From positions 186,001 through 250,000 of the forward strand of contig NZ_JAEDAE010000003.1 in assembly GCF_016056375.1 (NCBI RefSeq): a stretch of DNA of 64,000 bases. Reading direction: 5' to 3'. The notes beneath the pieces are model-generated. The model ran no database searches. It was not told the origin of the DNA and saw only the letters and a list, made by a program, of their open reading frames with translations. Positions 48,622 through 57,278 of the stretch are shown here, in pieces. The position numbers and the translations under genes are program-made. The stretch comes from Hymenobacter negativus. GTDB lineage: Bacteria > Bacteroidota > Bacteroidia > Cytophagales > Hymenobacteraceae. Each line of letters begins with the position of its first letter. Position 1 is the first letter of the stretch.

Positions 48622-50538
48622 TTATTCGGTAGGAGGTGTTGGCTTTTCGGGGGCGGGAGCCACTGCCGGTGTTGTTGGATTACCCAACTGCGCCGTTTGC
48701 TGCTGGGCCAACAGGCCGATAAGTGCCTCCACGAGGCCGCCGCCCGCGTTGGTACCGCCGCCATTGGCTTGCACTTCGGGCACAATTTTTACCTGACGGT
48801 CGCCAATAATTTGCATCAGTTGCAGGCCGGTGAACTCGCGGGTGCCGAGGCTTTCGACACCCACGCGGTAGGCTTCGGCCTTGGCATTGCCGATGGCACG
48901 AATGGCTTCGGCCTCGCCCACGCCGCGCAGGCGGGTGGCTTCGGAGTCGGCAATAGCGCGGAGGCGGGTGCTTTCGGCCTCGCCGCCGGCGCGCAGCTTA
49001 GCGGCTTCGGCTTCGCCGCGCACTTTTTTCACCTGGGCATTGGCGTTGAGCTCGGCAATGTTTACGCCCTGCTCGCTTTGCACCAGTGAGTTCTGAATGT
49101 CGGCGATGCTGGTTTCGCGCACCAGGGCCTGGCGTTGGGTTTGGGCGGCCTGCTGCACTTCGTAGGTTTTGCGTTGCTCCTCGGCCAGCTTGCGGTCGGT
49201 CTGGGTGGTCATGAGCTGCTGCGGCGGCACAATGTCGCCGATGAGCGTATCGACGGCCTGCACGTTGTATTCCTGCAGCGCGTTGCGAATGTAGGCGGCG
49301 GCTTCGCGCTGGCGCTCGGCTCGGTTGGTGAGGTAGTCGAGCACGGTGAATTCCTGGCTTGAATTACGGAAGTAGTTGCCCACGATGGGCTCCAGCACGT
49401 GGTCGACCAAATTTTTCATCGAGCCCACGCGGGAAATAACGCGGGGCGCATCGAGCGCAGCCACGTGGATAATCTGGGCCACGTCGAGGTTGAAGGAAAA
49501 GCCGTCGCGTGAGCGCACCGTGATGCTGCTCAGAGAGTCGTCGTAATGGTGGGCTTCGGTGCGCACGGCCCAGTTGAGTACGATGTTGGTAGTGGGCATC
49601 AGCTCCACCTTCATAATGTGGGTGTTGAGCGGCTGGCGGCCGGGGTAAAGTGGCGTGGCCCAGATGCCCTTGTGGCCCACCTCAACCAAGTTGCCGTGCG
49701 TGAAATCAGCCCCGCTGACGTCCACCGCCGGCCGGCCCACGAAGGAAATAACCACGCCCACGTGGCCGATGGGAATTTCCGTCATGGGCACCTGCTCGAC
49801 ACGGCAAAACCACGGATTGAGGTTCCAGGAGCCGGAAAGCAGGATTTGCTCCTGCAGGCCGCGGCTGCCGCCAGCGTTGAGGAAGGCCTGGGCGTCCTGA
49901 AAGTTGTTGTGGTTGGGGATGACCGGGCCGGCAATTTCGCCGGGCGTGATGGGAATGCCGTCGAGCGTGGTGACGATGCCCACGGCATCGGGGGCCACGC
50001 GGTAGATGAAAAGCTCCTCGGGCCGCATGCCCATGTTGCCGGCGTTGCGCTGGGTGATGACCGTGAACAGGGCCGTGTTGATGCGATAGGTGCCGGCCGT
50101 GAGCATGCCGATTTGCCGGCCCTTCTCGCCGCCTTTGGTTAGGAAAGCGCGGGCATCCTGGTAGTTATCGCAGTCGATTTCGCGGGCCAGAATGTGGCTG
50201 GGCGGGATGGGCTCACCGCCGTTGGCCACCACGAGGCCGATTTCGCCCTGCGGCACAATCACCACAAATTCCTTGGTGACCGAATACTGCCAGGGCCACA
50301 GGAAGAAGTGCCAGCCCGGCGCCAGCGTGTCGGCCTGGAAACCTGCCTCCCCCTCCAGGGCCACGAGGCGGCCGGGGGCCAGATTGCGGCGCGAGAATTT
50401 CTTGGCCACGATGCCCACCTGCATTTCGCCGATAACGACGATGCCGAGCAGAGACTTGGCCAGTAGCAGAACGAACAGCAGGGCTGCCAGCACGCCCAGA
50501 AAGCCGTAGAAAATGGAAACAGTAAGAGCTAGTAGCAT
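48622..50538 (-). CDS. SPFH/flotillin-like membrane protein with internal repeats
   Basis: 638 residues. One N-terminal membrane helix (residues about 5-37), then repeated beta-rich modules: residues about 97-160 (EIGLVVANGGEPIP...NYQDARAFLTKGGEKGRQ) and 183-247 (AVGIVTTLDGIPIT...NFQDAQAFLNAGGSRGLQ) are clear copies, with a degenerate one at 36-82. The SPFH domain proper follows (TEAHHYDDSLSSITVRSRDGFSFNLDVAQII), then a coiled coil with flotillin-type EAEA repeats (VRGEAEAAKLRAGGEAESTRL). C-terminal Pro-rich tail. Likely membrane scaffold; family role in membrane order or protein turnover. Confidence 0.85.
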   Translation of the reverse strand: MLLALTVSIFYGFLGVLAALLFVLLLAKSLLGIVVIGEMQVGIVAKKFSRRNLAPGRLVALEGEAGFQADTLAPGWHFFLWPWQYSVTKEFVVIVPQGEIGLVVANGGEPIPPSHILAREIDCDNYQDARAFLTKGGEKGRQIGMLTAGTYRINTALFTVITQRNAGNMGMRPEELFIYRVAPDAVGIVTTLDGIPITPGEIAGPVIPNHNNFQDAQAFLNAGGSRGLQEQILLSGSWNLNPWFCRVEQVPMTEIPIGHVGVVISFVGRPAVDVSGADFTHGNLVEVGHKGIWATPLYPGRQPLNTHIMKVELMPTTNIVLNWAVRTEAHHYDDSLSSITVRSRDGFSFNLDVAQIIHVAALDAPRVISRVGSMKNLVDHVLEPIVGNYFRNSSQEFTVLDYLTNRAERQREAAAYIRNALQEYNVQAVDTLIGDIVPPQQLMTTQTDRKLAEEQRKTYEVQQAAQTQRQALVRETSIADIQNSLVQSEQGVNIAELNANAQVKKVRGEAEAAKLRAGGEAESTRLRAIADSEATRLRGVGEAEAIRAIGNAKAEAYRVGVESLGTREFTGLQLMQIIGDRQVKIVPEVQANGGGTNAGGGLVEALIGLLAQQQTAQLGNPTTPAVAPAPEKPTPPTE

Positions 50539-50687
50539 ACAGAAAGGGGAGGAGTCAAAAAAGGAACGGTGGCAACTGAATCGGCGGGCGAAACTTGTTA
50601 TTACAGCCTCCGATAAAATAACCGTTTGGATTATTTGCGGAAAGGTAGCGGGTTAGCACGCATATCACCCGCAGCCCGAAACTGCCG

Positions 50688-50695
50688 TAATTTTG
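50688..50695 (+). promoter_or_regulatory. -7 promoter element giving a near-leaderless GTG start
   Basis: TAATTTTG, exact TAnnTTTG. Transcription from this element would start at about 50700-50702, on or next to the GTG start codon of the glycosyltransferase gene. Confidence 0.5.
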
Positions 50696-50699
50696 TGCC

Positions 50700-51719
50700 G
50701 TGTCCACAACTCCTGCCCCGCCCGCCACGCTGCTCATCCAAACCGCTTTCATCGGCGACGTAATTCTGATGACGGCGTTGCTGGAGTACCTGCACCAGAC
50801 CGAGCCCGCTACGCCCGTCGATGTGCTGGTGCGGCGCGGCAACGAGGGCCTACTGGCCGGCCACCCACACGTGCGCCATGTGTTGATTTGGGACAAGAAA
50901 CACCGCAAATACGCCGCGCTGTGGGACTTGCTGGGTCAGATTCGGGCCGCGCAGTACGGCCGCGTCGTGACCTTGCAGCGCTTTGCCAGCACGGGCTTCC
51001 TCACCGCGTTTTCCAAAGCGAAAGAGCGCATCGGGTTCGCCAAAAACCCGCTCAGCCAGTTTTTCACGCGCCGTGTGCCGCACGCCATTGGCGACGGCAC
51101 GCATGAAGTGACGCGCAACCTGCGCCTGCTCACCGATGCCGTGCCTACGCCGCTGGTGCTGCCCCGCCTCTATCCCTCGGCCGCCGATGAAGCGGCAGTG
51201 GCGCCCTACGTCGCGGCCGGACCTTATATCTGCCTGGCCCCGACTTCGGTCTGGTTCACGAAGCAATACCCCGAAGCCAAGTGGCTAGAATTGCTGGCAT
51301 CTTTGCCTCAAAATGTGCGGGTGTACCTGCTTGGCGGCCCGCCCGACGTGGCCGCCTGTGAACGCCTGGCGGCCGCCAGCGGCCGCGAAAACGTGACCAG
51401 CATTGCCGGTAAAATTGGCCTGCTGGCCTCGGCCGCCCTTATGCGCGGCGCGCTGATGAACTACGTGAACGACTCGGCCCCAATGCACCTCTGCTCGGCC
51501 GTGGGCGCGCCGGTGACGGCGGTTTTTTGTAGCACCGTGCCGGCGTTTGGGTTTGGGCCGCTGAGCCCGGTTTCCTTCATTGTGGAGACCAAGGAGGAAT
51601 TGGCCTGCCGGCCGTGCGGGCTGCACGGGCACGCGGCCTGTCCGCTGGGGCACTTTCGCTGCGCGTATGGCATTGAAGTGGGGCAACTACTGGCCACTTT
51701 GCCGGTTGTATCCTCCTAA
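50700..51719 (+). CDS. Glycosyltransferase family 9 (heptosyltransferase-like)
   Basis: 339 residues from GTG 50700 (STTPAPPATLLIQTAFIGDVILMTALLEYL). GT9 signs: N-terminal L-I-x-T-A-F-I-G-D-V-I-L-x-T (donor fold G-D), CLAPTSVWFTKQYPEAKWLEL, VYLLGGPPD, and YVNDSAPMHLCSAVGAPVTAVFCST with the conserved D-S-x-x-x-H-x-x-x-x-x-G. It adds a heptose or related sugar in lipopolysaccharide core or glycan building. No ATG is available; the GTG directly after the -7 element supports leaderless translation. Confidence 0.88.
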   Translation: MSTTPAPPATLLIQTAFIGDVILMTALLEYLHQTEPATPVDVLVRRGNEGLLAGHPHVRHVLIWDKKHRKYAALWDLLGQIRAAQYGRVVTLQRFASTGFLTAFSKAKERIGFAKNPLSQFFTRRVPHAIGDGTHEVTRNLRLLTDAVPTPLVLPRLYPSAADEAAVAPYVAAGPYICLAPTSVWFTKQYPEAKWLELLASLPQNVRVYLLGGPPDVAACERLAAASGRENVTSIAGKIGLLASAALMRGALMNYVNDSAPMHLCSAVGAPVTAVFCSTVPAFGFGPLSPVSFIVETKEELACRPCGLHGHAACPLGHFRCAYGIEVGQLLATLPVVSS

Positions 51720-51728
51720 TAACCGTCT

Positions 51729-51815
51729 GTCATCCTGAGCGCAGCGAAGGACCTTATCACCGATGAGCGAAAGTCGTTCGAGCGTGATAAGGTCCTTCGC
51801 TGCGCTCAGGATGAC
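51729..51815. repeat. Perfect 32-bp inverted repeat, GTCATCCTGAGC family
   Basis: Arms 51729-51760 and 51784-51815 are exact inverted copies with a 23-base loop. They match the arms of the repeat at 42989-43086. The right arm ends 15 bases before the promoter element of the peptidase gene. Confidence 0.92.
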
Positions 51816-51829
51816 ATGCATGACTGCCG

Positions 51830-51837
51830 TACCTTTG
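51830..51837 (+). promoter_or_regulatory. -7 promoter element for the M16 peptidase gene
   Basis: TACCTTTG, exact TAnnTTTG, only 8 bases before the ATG at 51846; the transcript would have almost no leader. Confidence 0.5.
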
Positions 51838-51845
51838 CTCTACTT

Positions 51846-53084
51846 ATGCTCGATTATCACATTCACGAATATTCCAACGGTATCCGCCTCTTACACAAGC
51901 AGGTACTGCACACTAAAATAGCGCATTGCGGGTTTTTGCTTGACATCGGCTCGCGCGATGAGGCCCCGCACCAGCAGGGCCTGGCCCATTTCTGGGAGCA
52001 CATGGCCTTCAAAGGCACCGAAAAACGCAAGTCGTTTCACATCCTCAACCGCCTCGAAACCGTGGGCGGCGAACTGAACGCCTACACCACCAAGGAAAAA
52101 ATCTGCTTCTACGCCTCGCTGCTCAGCACGCACTTCGAGCGGGCGTTTGAGCTGCTGACCGACCTCACATTCAACTCCGTGTTTCCGGGCCGCGAGGTGG
52201 AGAAGGAGCGAGGCGTGATTCTGGAAGAAATGAGCATGTACCAGGACGCCCCGGAAGATGCCATTATCGACGATTTCGATACCGTCGTGTTCGGCGACCA
52301 CCCGCTGGGAGTGAACATTCTGGGCACCCGCGAGAGCGTGAGCCGATTCCAGACGGCTGATTTCCACGCCTTTTTGCAGGAGCAGATGCGCACCGACCGG
52401 CTGGTGTTCAGCTCGGTGAGCAACCTGCCGTTTGAGGCGGTGAAGAAGCTGGCCGATAAATTTCTGGCCCCACTGCCGGCCCGGCTGGGCCCGCGCACGC
52501 GCCGCCCGGTGGGCAGCTACGAGCGCAAGACCCAAACCGAAACCCGGCCCATCTCGCAGGCGCACTGCCTGGTGGGCGGCCCGGCCTACTCGCTGAACGA
52601 CGCCCGCCGCATCCCGTTTTTCATGCTGAACAATATCCTCGGCGGGCCGGGCATGAACTCGCGCCTCAACCTGGCCGTGCGCGAGAAATACGGCCTCGTG
52701 TACACCATCGACAGCACGTACTCGCCCTACACCGATACCGGCCTGTTTGGCATCTACTTCGGCACCGAGGGCAAGCAGGTGAAGCGCACGCTGGGCCTGG
52801 TGCAGAAGGAGCTGAAGCTGCTGCGCGAAAAAGCGCTGACCACCAACCAACTTCATATCGCCAAGCACCAGCTCATGGGCCAGCTGGCCATGAGCGAGGA
52901 AAGCAACGGCGGCATGATGCAACTCCTCGGCAAAAGCACGCTGGACCTGGGCCGCGTGGAGCCGCTGAGCGAGATATTCCAGAAAATCGAGAGGATTTCG
53001 GCCGCCGAGCTGCGCGACATGGCCAACGAAGTGCTGACCGAGGAGCACCTGAGCGTGCTGCAATACGTGCCGGAAGGAAAGTAA
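51846..53084 (+). CDS. M16-family zinc peptidase
   Basis: 412 residues from ATG 51846 (MLDYHIHEYSNGIRLL). Inverted zinc motif H48-F-W-E51-H52 (HxxEH) followed by MAFKGTEKRKS and the downstream Glu in EVEKERGVILEEM; C-terminal half with GGPGMNSRLNLAVREKYGLVYTIDSTYSPYTDTG, as in mitochondrial processing peptidase-like proteins. Most such proteins work in two-domain pairs; this one has the active N-half plus the C-half, no partner beside it. Cytoplasmic as no signal peptide is seen. Its stop overlaps the next gene's start (TAATG). Confidence 0.92.
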   Translation: MLDYHIHEYSNGIRLLHKQVLHTKIAHCGFLLDIGSRDEAPHQQGLAHFWEHMAFKGTEKRKSFHILNRLETVGGELNAYTTKEKICFYASLLSTHFERAFELLTDLTFNSVFPGREVEKERGVILEEMSMYQDAPEDAIIDDFDTVVFGDHPLGVNILGTRESVSRFQTADFHAFLQEQMRTDRLVFSSVSNLPFEAVKKLADKFLAPLPARLGPRTRRPVGSYERKTQTETRPISQAHCLVGGPAYSLNDARRIPFFMLNNILGGPGMNSRLNLAVREKYGLVYTIDSTYSPYTDTGLFGIYFGTEGKQVKRTLGLVQKELKLLREKALTTNQLHIAKHQLMGQLAMSEESNGGMMQLLGKSTLDLGRVEPLSEIFQKIERISAAELRDMANEVLTEEHLSVLQYVPEGK

Positions 53085-53533
53085 TGGCGCAGCCTGTTTT
53101 CGGCCACGCGGGCAGCTACCGTCCGGGCGACACGTTCCGCAACCGCATCGAGCTGTCCTTGACCGGCGTGCACCGGCCGCGCCGGGCGGGCGTGTGCGGT
53201 ACCCCGGCACTGGGTGCAGAAAGCATCGTGCTGGCCGGCCAGTACGAGGAAGACGACTTCAGCGAGGATGAAATCCTGTACTCCGGCAACGGTGGCCGCG
53301 ACCCCAAAACCGGCCATCAGATTAGCGACCAGGTAGCCACCACTGGCATCCTGGCGTTGCTGAAAAGCGTGGAAACCGGCCTGCCAGTGCGGGTGATGCG
53401 CAAAGTACCCGCCGAGGATGGCGGGCTTGACGTGTACCGCTACGAAGGGCTCTACCGCGTGGTGGCCTCCAGCTACGGGCCGGGCAAATCGGGCTTTCAG
53501 GTGTACGTCTTCCGGTTGCGGCCCGTGATGTAA
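53084..53533 (+). CDS. Stand-alone YDG/SRA-domain protein
   Basis: 149 residues, essentially one SRA domain. It shows the family pattern: VFGHAGSYRPGDTFRNRIEL, GVHRPRRAGVCG, AESIVLAGQYEEDD, YSGNGGRDPKTGHQISDQ, GLPVRVMRK, YRYEGLYRV and GKSGFQVYVFRLRP. SRA domains bind flipped 5-methyl- or 5-hydroxymethylcytosine in DNA; in bacteria they are usually fused to or beside an HNH or other nuclease (type IV-like restriction), but no nuclease domain is present here. Start ATG overlaps the peptidase stop by one base, so translation is coupled. Role unknown. Confidence 0.88.
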   Translation: MAQPVFGHAGSYRPGDTFRNRIELSLTGVHRPRRAGVCGTPALGAESIVLAGQYEEDDFSEDEILYSGNGGRDPKTGHQISDQVATTGILALLKSVETGLPVRVMRKVPAEDGGLDVYRYEGLYRVVASSYGPGKSGFQVYVFRLRPVM

Positions 53534-53550
53534 TTCCGATTTATTAAAAA

Positions 53551-54201
53551 ATGACGACCAACGAAACGGCTATCCAGGACTACGCCGAGCAGCACACCGC
53601 GCCCGAGCCGCTACTTCTTGCCCAACTCACCCGCGAAACCCACCTGCAGCTCCTGATGCCGCGCATGAGCAGCGGCCCGCTGCAGGGCCGCCTGCTCAGC
53701 ATGCTCAGCCACTTGATGCGGCCGCGCCACATCCTTGAAATCGGGACGTTTTGCGGGTATGCCACACTGTGTCTGGCCGAAGGATTGGCGGATAATGGCC
53801 TGCTGCACACCATCGAAATAGACCCCGAAAAGGAGGCCCGCATTCGGCGCTACGTGGCAGCGGCGGGCCTGACGGAGCAGGTGCGGCTGCACATCGGCGC
53901 GGCGCTCGACGTTTTGCCGGGCCTGGTCGATGAAGTGTGGGATTTGGTCTTTATTGACGCCGACAAGCGGAATAACGACGCGTATTTTGAAGCGGTGATT
54001 GACCAGGTGCGGCCCGGCGGGCTGCTCATTGTCGATAATGTGCTGTGGGGCGGCAAGGTGCTGCCCGCGCACAAATTGAAATCGGGCGACAAAGACACAC
54101 CGCTGGTGCGGGCCTTCAACGACAAGATGGCCCGGGACGCAAGGGTAGAGCCGGTTTTCCTGCCCCTGCGCGATGGCCTGCTGCTGCTGCGCAAGAAGTA
54201 G
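53551..54201 (+). CDS. O-methyltransferase (catechol/caffeoyl-CoA O-methyltransferase-like)
   Basis: 216 residues. SAM-binding motif LEIGTFCGYATLCLAEGL (residues about 63-80), acidic HTIEIDPE, DLVFIDADKRNN (metal and catalytic Asp), and VDNVLWGGKVL, all typical of the class I, metal-dependent O-methyltransferase 3 family. It methylates a hydroxyl of a small molecule; substrate unknown. It follows the SRA gene by 17 bases and probably shares the peptidase-SRA transcript. Confidence 0.9.
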   Translation: MTTNETAIQDYAEQHTAPEPLLLAQLTRETHLQLLMPRMSSGPLQGRLLSMLSHLMRPRHILEIGTFCGYATLCLAEGLADNGLLHTIEIDPEKEARIRRYVAAAGLTEQVRLHIGAALDVLPGLVDEVWDLVFIDADKRNNDAYFEAVIDQVRPGGLLIVDNVLWGGKVLPAHKLKSGDKDTPLVRAFNDKMARDARVEPVFLPLRDGLLLLRKK

Positions 54202-54273
54202 CGGCGGCCGGCCCCGGCCAACCTTCGGCCCTGGAATACCGTCAGACACCTCTATAGTAATTCAACCAAGTGT

Positions 54274-57183
54274 ATGCGGCATATTTCGGTCTTCTTTTTC
54301 CTGCTGATTGGGTTGCCGGCCGCCTGGGCGCAGGCCCCCACCACCGTGAGCGGGCGCGTGACGGATGGCAAGGACCAGTCGGCCCTCATCGGGGCCAACG
54401 TGCTACTGATTCACTTGCCCGACTCGGCCAAAAGCGGCGCAGCAGCCGATGCCGACGGTCGGTTTCAGTTCGATAACGTGGCCGCCGGGCGCTACGTGGT
54501 TGATGCCTCCTTTGTGGGTTACCAGAAAATCCGTCAGAATGTGACGGTGGCAGGCGCACCCGTGCAGCTGGGTACGCTGGCGCTGCAAGCCGGTGGCGTG
54601 CAGCTGAAGGGCGTGGTGGTGACGGGCGCCGCCGCGCAATCGGTGCAGAAGGGAGATACCACCCAGTTCAACGCCCGCGCCTTCAAAACTAACCCCGACG
54701 CCACCACCGGCGACCTCATCGACAAGCTGCCGGGCGTGAGCCGCGGCACCGACGGCAAGGTGCAGGCCCAGGGCGAAAACGTGCAGCAGGTGCTGGTTGA
54801 CGGCAAACCCTTCTTCGGCAACGACCCCGACGCGGTGCTCAAAAACCTGCCCGCCGAAATGGTGGACAAAGTCGAAGTATTTGACCAGCGTAGCGAACAG
54901 AGCCGCTTCTCGGGCTTCGACGACGGCAATACGACCAAGACCATCAACATCGTGACCAAGGTGGAATTCCGCAACGGTACCTTTGGGCGGGTGTTGGCCG
55001 GGGCGGGGCCGGACCGCTACAAGGCGAGCGGCAACGTGAACAAGTTCAACGGCAATGAACGGATGTCGGTGCTGGCGCAGAGCAACAACGTGAACGAGCA
55101 GAACTTCGGTACCGAGGATTTGCTGGGCGTGGTGGGCAACTCGAACCAGGGCGGCGGCGGGCGCGGTGGCCAGCGCGGCGGTGGGGGCCAGGGCGGTGGC
55201 GGCAACGGCGGCAACGCCGGCGATTTCCTGGTGAACCAGAGCGGCGGCATCACCAAAACCAACGCCGTGGGCCTGAACTACTCGAACTCCTGGAACAAAA
55301 AGACGGACCTCTCGGCCAGCTACTTCTTTAATAGGGCCGACAACACCATCAACAGCAACACCAACCGCCAATACGTGCTGCCGGCTGGCACCAGCTACAC
55401 CCAGAACGCCAATACCAACAGCCTCAACACCAACCAGCGCTTCAACCTGCGCCTGGAGCACAAGATTGACTCGGCCAATTCCATTCTGTTCCGTCCGCGT
55501 TTCAGCTACCAGCTGAACGACGCCAACAGCACCGTGGACGGCCTCACGCGCCGCGCCGATACGACGCAGAGCAAAATCAACAGCCTCTATGGCTCCAACA
55601 ACAAGGGTCTGAACACGGGGGGCGACCTGCTGCTGCGCCACCGCTTCGCCAAAGCCGGCCGCACGGCCAGCCTCAGCATTGGCGGCACTTATACGCAGCG
55701 CAACAGCAACACCACGCTGCAAACCACCGACACCGGCTCGCGCCTCAACAACCTCAACCAGGCCAGCGACCTCACGCAGCACGGCGGCAGCATCAACGCC
55801 AACCTCTCGCTCACGGAGGCGCTGACCAGACAGGACGTGTTGCAGGGCAACTACGCCATCAACTACGCGCCCAATAACTCCAGCAAATACACTTACGACA
55901 TCCTCACCGGCGACACGCGCCAGCAGAACGACGGGCTGAGCAACGTATTCCAGAACTACTACCTCACGCAGTCGGGCGGGCTGACTTACCGGCACATCAC
56001 GCCCAAGTACCAGGCTAGTTTTGGGCTGGCCGGGCAGTATTCGGAGCTGTACAGCGACGCACAGTTTCCGCGCCCCAGCGTCGGGCGCTACTACTTCGTG
56101 AACGTGCTTCCCAACGCCATGCTCAACTACCGCTTTACGAAGCAGAAGAACCTGCGCCTGATGTACCGCACCAATACCAACGCCCCCAGCGTGAACCAGT
56201 TGCAAGCTGTGGTGAACAACGCTAACCCTTTGCAGCTCACCATCGGCAACCCCACACTGCGCCAGGAATTCCAGCATTCGGTCAACATCCGCTACTCGGC
56301 CTCGAACCCCGAGGTGTCGAGCAACTTCTTCGCGCTGCTGTCGGGGGCTTATACCCAGAATCCGATTTCGAATCGCACCATCGTGGCCGCCCGCGACACC
56401 ATCGTGACGCCCGAGGGCGCACCCGCCGTGCGCCTGCCCGCCGGCGGCCAGCTCATCCAGCCCACCAACCTCAGCCAGCAGTACACGGTGCGGTCGCTGG
56501 TGAGCTACGGCCAGCCCATCAAGGCCATCAAAACCAACGTGAACCTGAGCGCTAATGCCGGCTTCACCCAAACCCCGGGCCTGGTAAACGGCGGCCTGAA
56601 CTACGCTCGCGTGCCCACCTTCGGGGCCGGCCTCACGCTCAGCTCCAACATCAGCGCCAACCTCGATTTCACAGCCTCCACCACCTCGAACAAAAACTTC
56701 GTTATCAACACGCTCCAGACGCGGCTCAATACCAACTACTTCTCGCAGGTAACGCGCTTCCGGTTGAACTGGATTGTGGGCCCCGGCATCAACCTGGCCA
56801 CCGACCTGCTGCACCAAGCCTATTCGGGCCTCTCGGCCGGCTACAACCAGCAGTACCTGCTCTGGAATGCCAGCATTGGCAAGAAGCTCTTCCCCGGCCA
56901 GCGCGGCGAAATCCGGGTGTATGCCTTCGACCTGCTGGGCCAGAACCGCAGCATTTCACGCAACGTGACCGATGCCTACTACGAGGACGTGCAAACCAAT
57001 ATTCTGCAGCGCTACTTCATGCTGATGTTTACCTATAACATCCGCAGCGGCAACGTGATAGCACCCGCGCCGGGCGAAGGCGGCGGGCGCGGCGAAGGCC
57101 GGGGCTTCGGCCGTCCGGATGGCGGCGGCCGGCCCGATGGGGGCGGGGGGCGCCCGCCCGGCGGTGGGGGCGGCCCGCAGTAA
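54274..57183 (+). CDS. Large outer-membrane receptor, TonB-dependent type
   Basis: 969 residues. Signal peptide to AAWAQ, carboxypeptidase-regulatory-like domain (TTVSGRVTDGKDQSALIGAN), plug (QKGDTTQFNARAFKTNPDATTGDLIDKLPGV, VLVDGKPFFGNDPDAVLKNLPAEMVDKVEVFD), then a long barrel of the b-brl_3 type (outer_membrane beta-barrel family). Gly-rich inserts lie near residue 287 (GGGGRGGQRGGGGQGGGGNGG) and at the C-terminus. In this family the role may be transport or protein export; the ligand is unknown. ATG 54274; terminator follows. Confidence 0.88.
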   Translation: MRHISVFFFLLIGLPAAWAQAPTTVSGRVTDGKDQSALIGANVLLIHLPDSAKSGAAADADGRFQFDNVAAGRYVVDASFVGYQKIRQNVTVAGAPVQLGTLALQAGGVQLKGVVVTGAAAQSVQKGDTTQFNARAFKTNPDATTGDLIDKLPGVSRGTDGKVQAQGENVQQVLVDGKPFFGNDPDAVLKNLPAEMVDKVEVFDQRSEQSRFSGFDDGNTTKTINIVTKVEFRNGTFGRVLAGAGPDRYKASGNVNKFNGNERMSVLAQSNNVNEQNFGTEDLLGVVGNSNQGGGGRGGQRGGGGQGGGGNGGNAGDFLVNQSGGITKTNAVGLNYSNSWNKKTDLSASYFFNRADNTINSNTNRQYVLPAGTSYTQNANTNSLNTNQRFNLRLEHKIDSANSILFRPRFSYQLNDANSTVDGLTRRADTTQSKINSLYGSNNKGLNTGGDLLLRHRFAKAGRTASLSIGGTYTQRNSNTTLQTTDTGSRLNNLNQASDLTQHGGSINANLSLTEALTRQDVLQGNYAINYAPNNSSKYTYDILTGDTRQQNDGLSNVFQNYYLTQSGGLTYRHITPKYQASFGLAGQYSELYSDAQFPRPSVGRYYFVNVLPNAMLNYRFTKQKNLRLMYRTNTNAPSVNQLQAVVNNANPLQLTIGNPTLRQEFQHSVNIRYSASNPEVSSNFFALLSGAYTQNPISNRTIVAARDTIVTPEGAPAVRLPAGGQLIQPTNLSQQYTVRSLVSYGQPIKAIKTNVNLSANAGFTQTPGLVNGGLNYARVPTFGAGLTLSSNISANLDFTASTTSNKNFVINTLQTRLNTNYFSQVTRFRLNWIVGPGINLATDLLHQAYSGLSAGYNQQYLLWNASIGKKLFPGQRGEIRVYAFDLLGQNRSISRNVTDAYYEDVQTNILQRYFMLMFTYNIRSGNVIAPAPGEGGGRGEGRGFGRPDGGGRPDGGGGRPPGGGGGPQ

Positions 57184-57209
57184 ACAGACTGGTTTTCGAA
57201 GGTTAAAAC

Positions 57210-57248
57210 AAAAGGCCGTCATGCTGAGCGCAGCATAACGGCCTTTTT
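57210..57248. terminator. Terminator built on GTCATGCTGAGC repeat
   Basis: AAAAGGCCGT...ATGCT paired with AGCAT.ACGGCC and T5. The loop holds GAGCGCAGC, so the hairpin looks derived from the same repeat family as 42989 and 51729. Confidence 0.8.
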
Positions 57249-57278
57249 AATTGACTCAACAGGGTTAGCCGCCGCCCG

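Noticed and set aside
54403..56817. 804-codon open frame on the minus strand inside the receptor gene
   Set aside because: Antisense shadow of 54274-57183; high GC keeps the opposite frame open. No family features and low-complexity composition.
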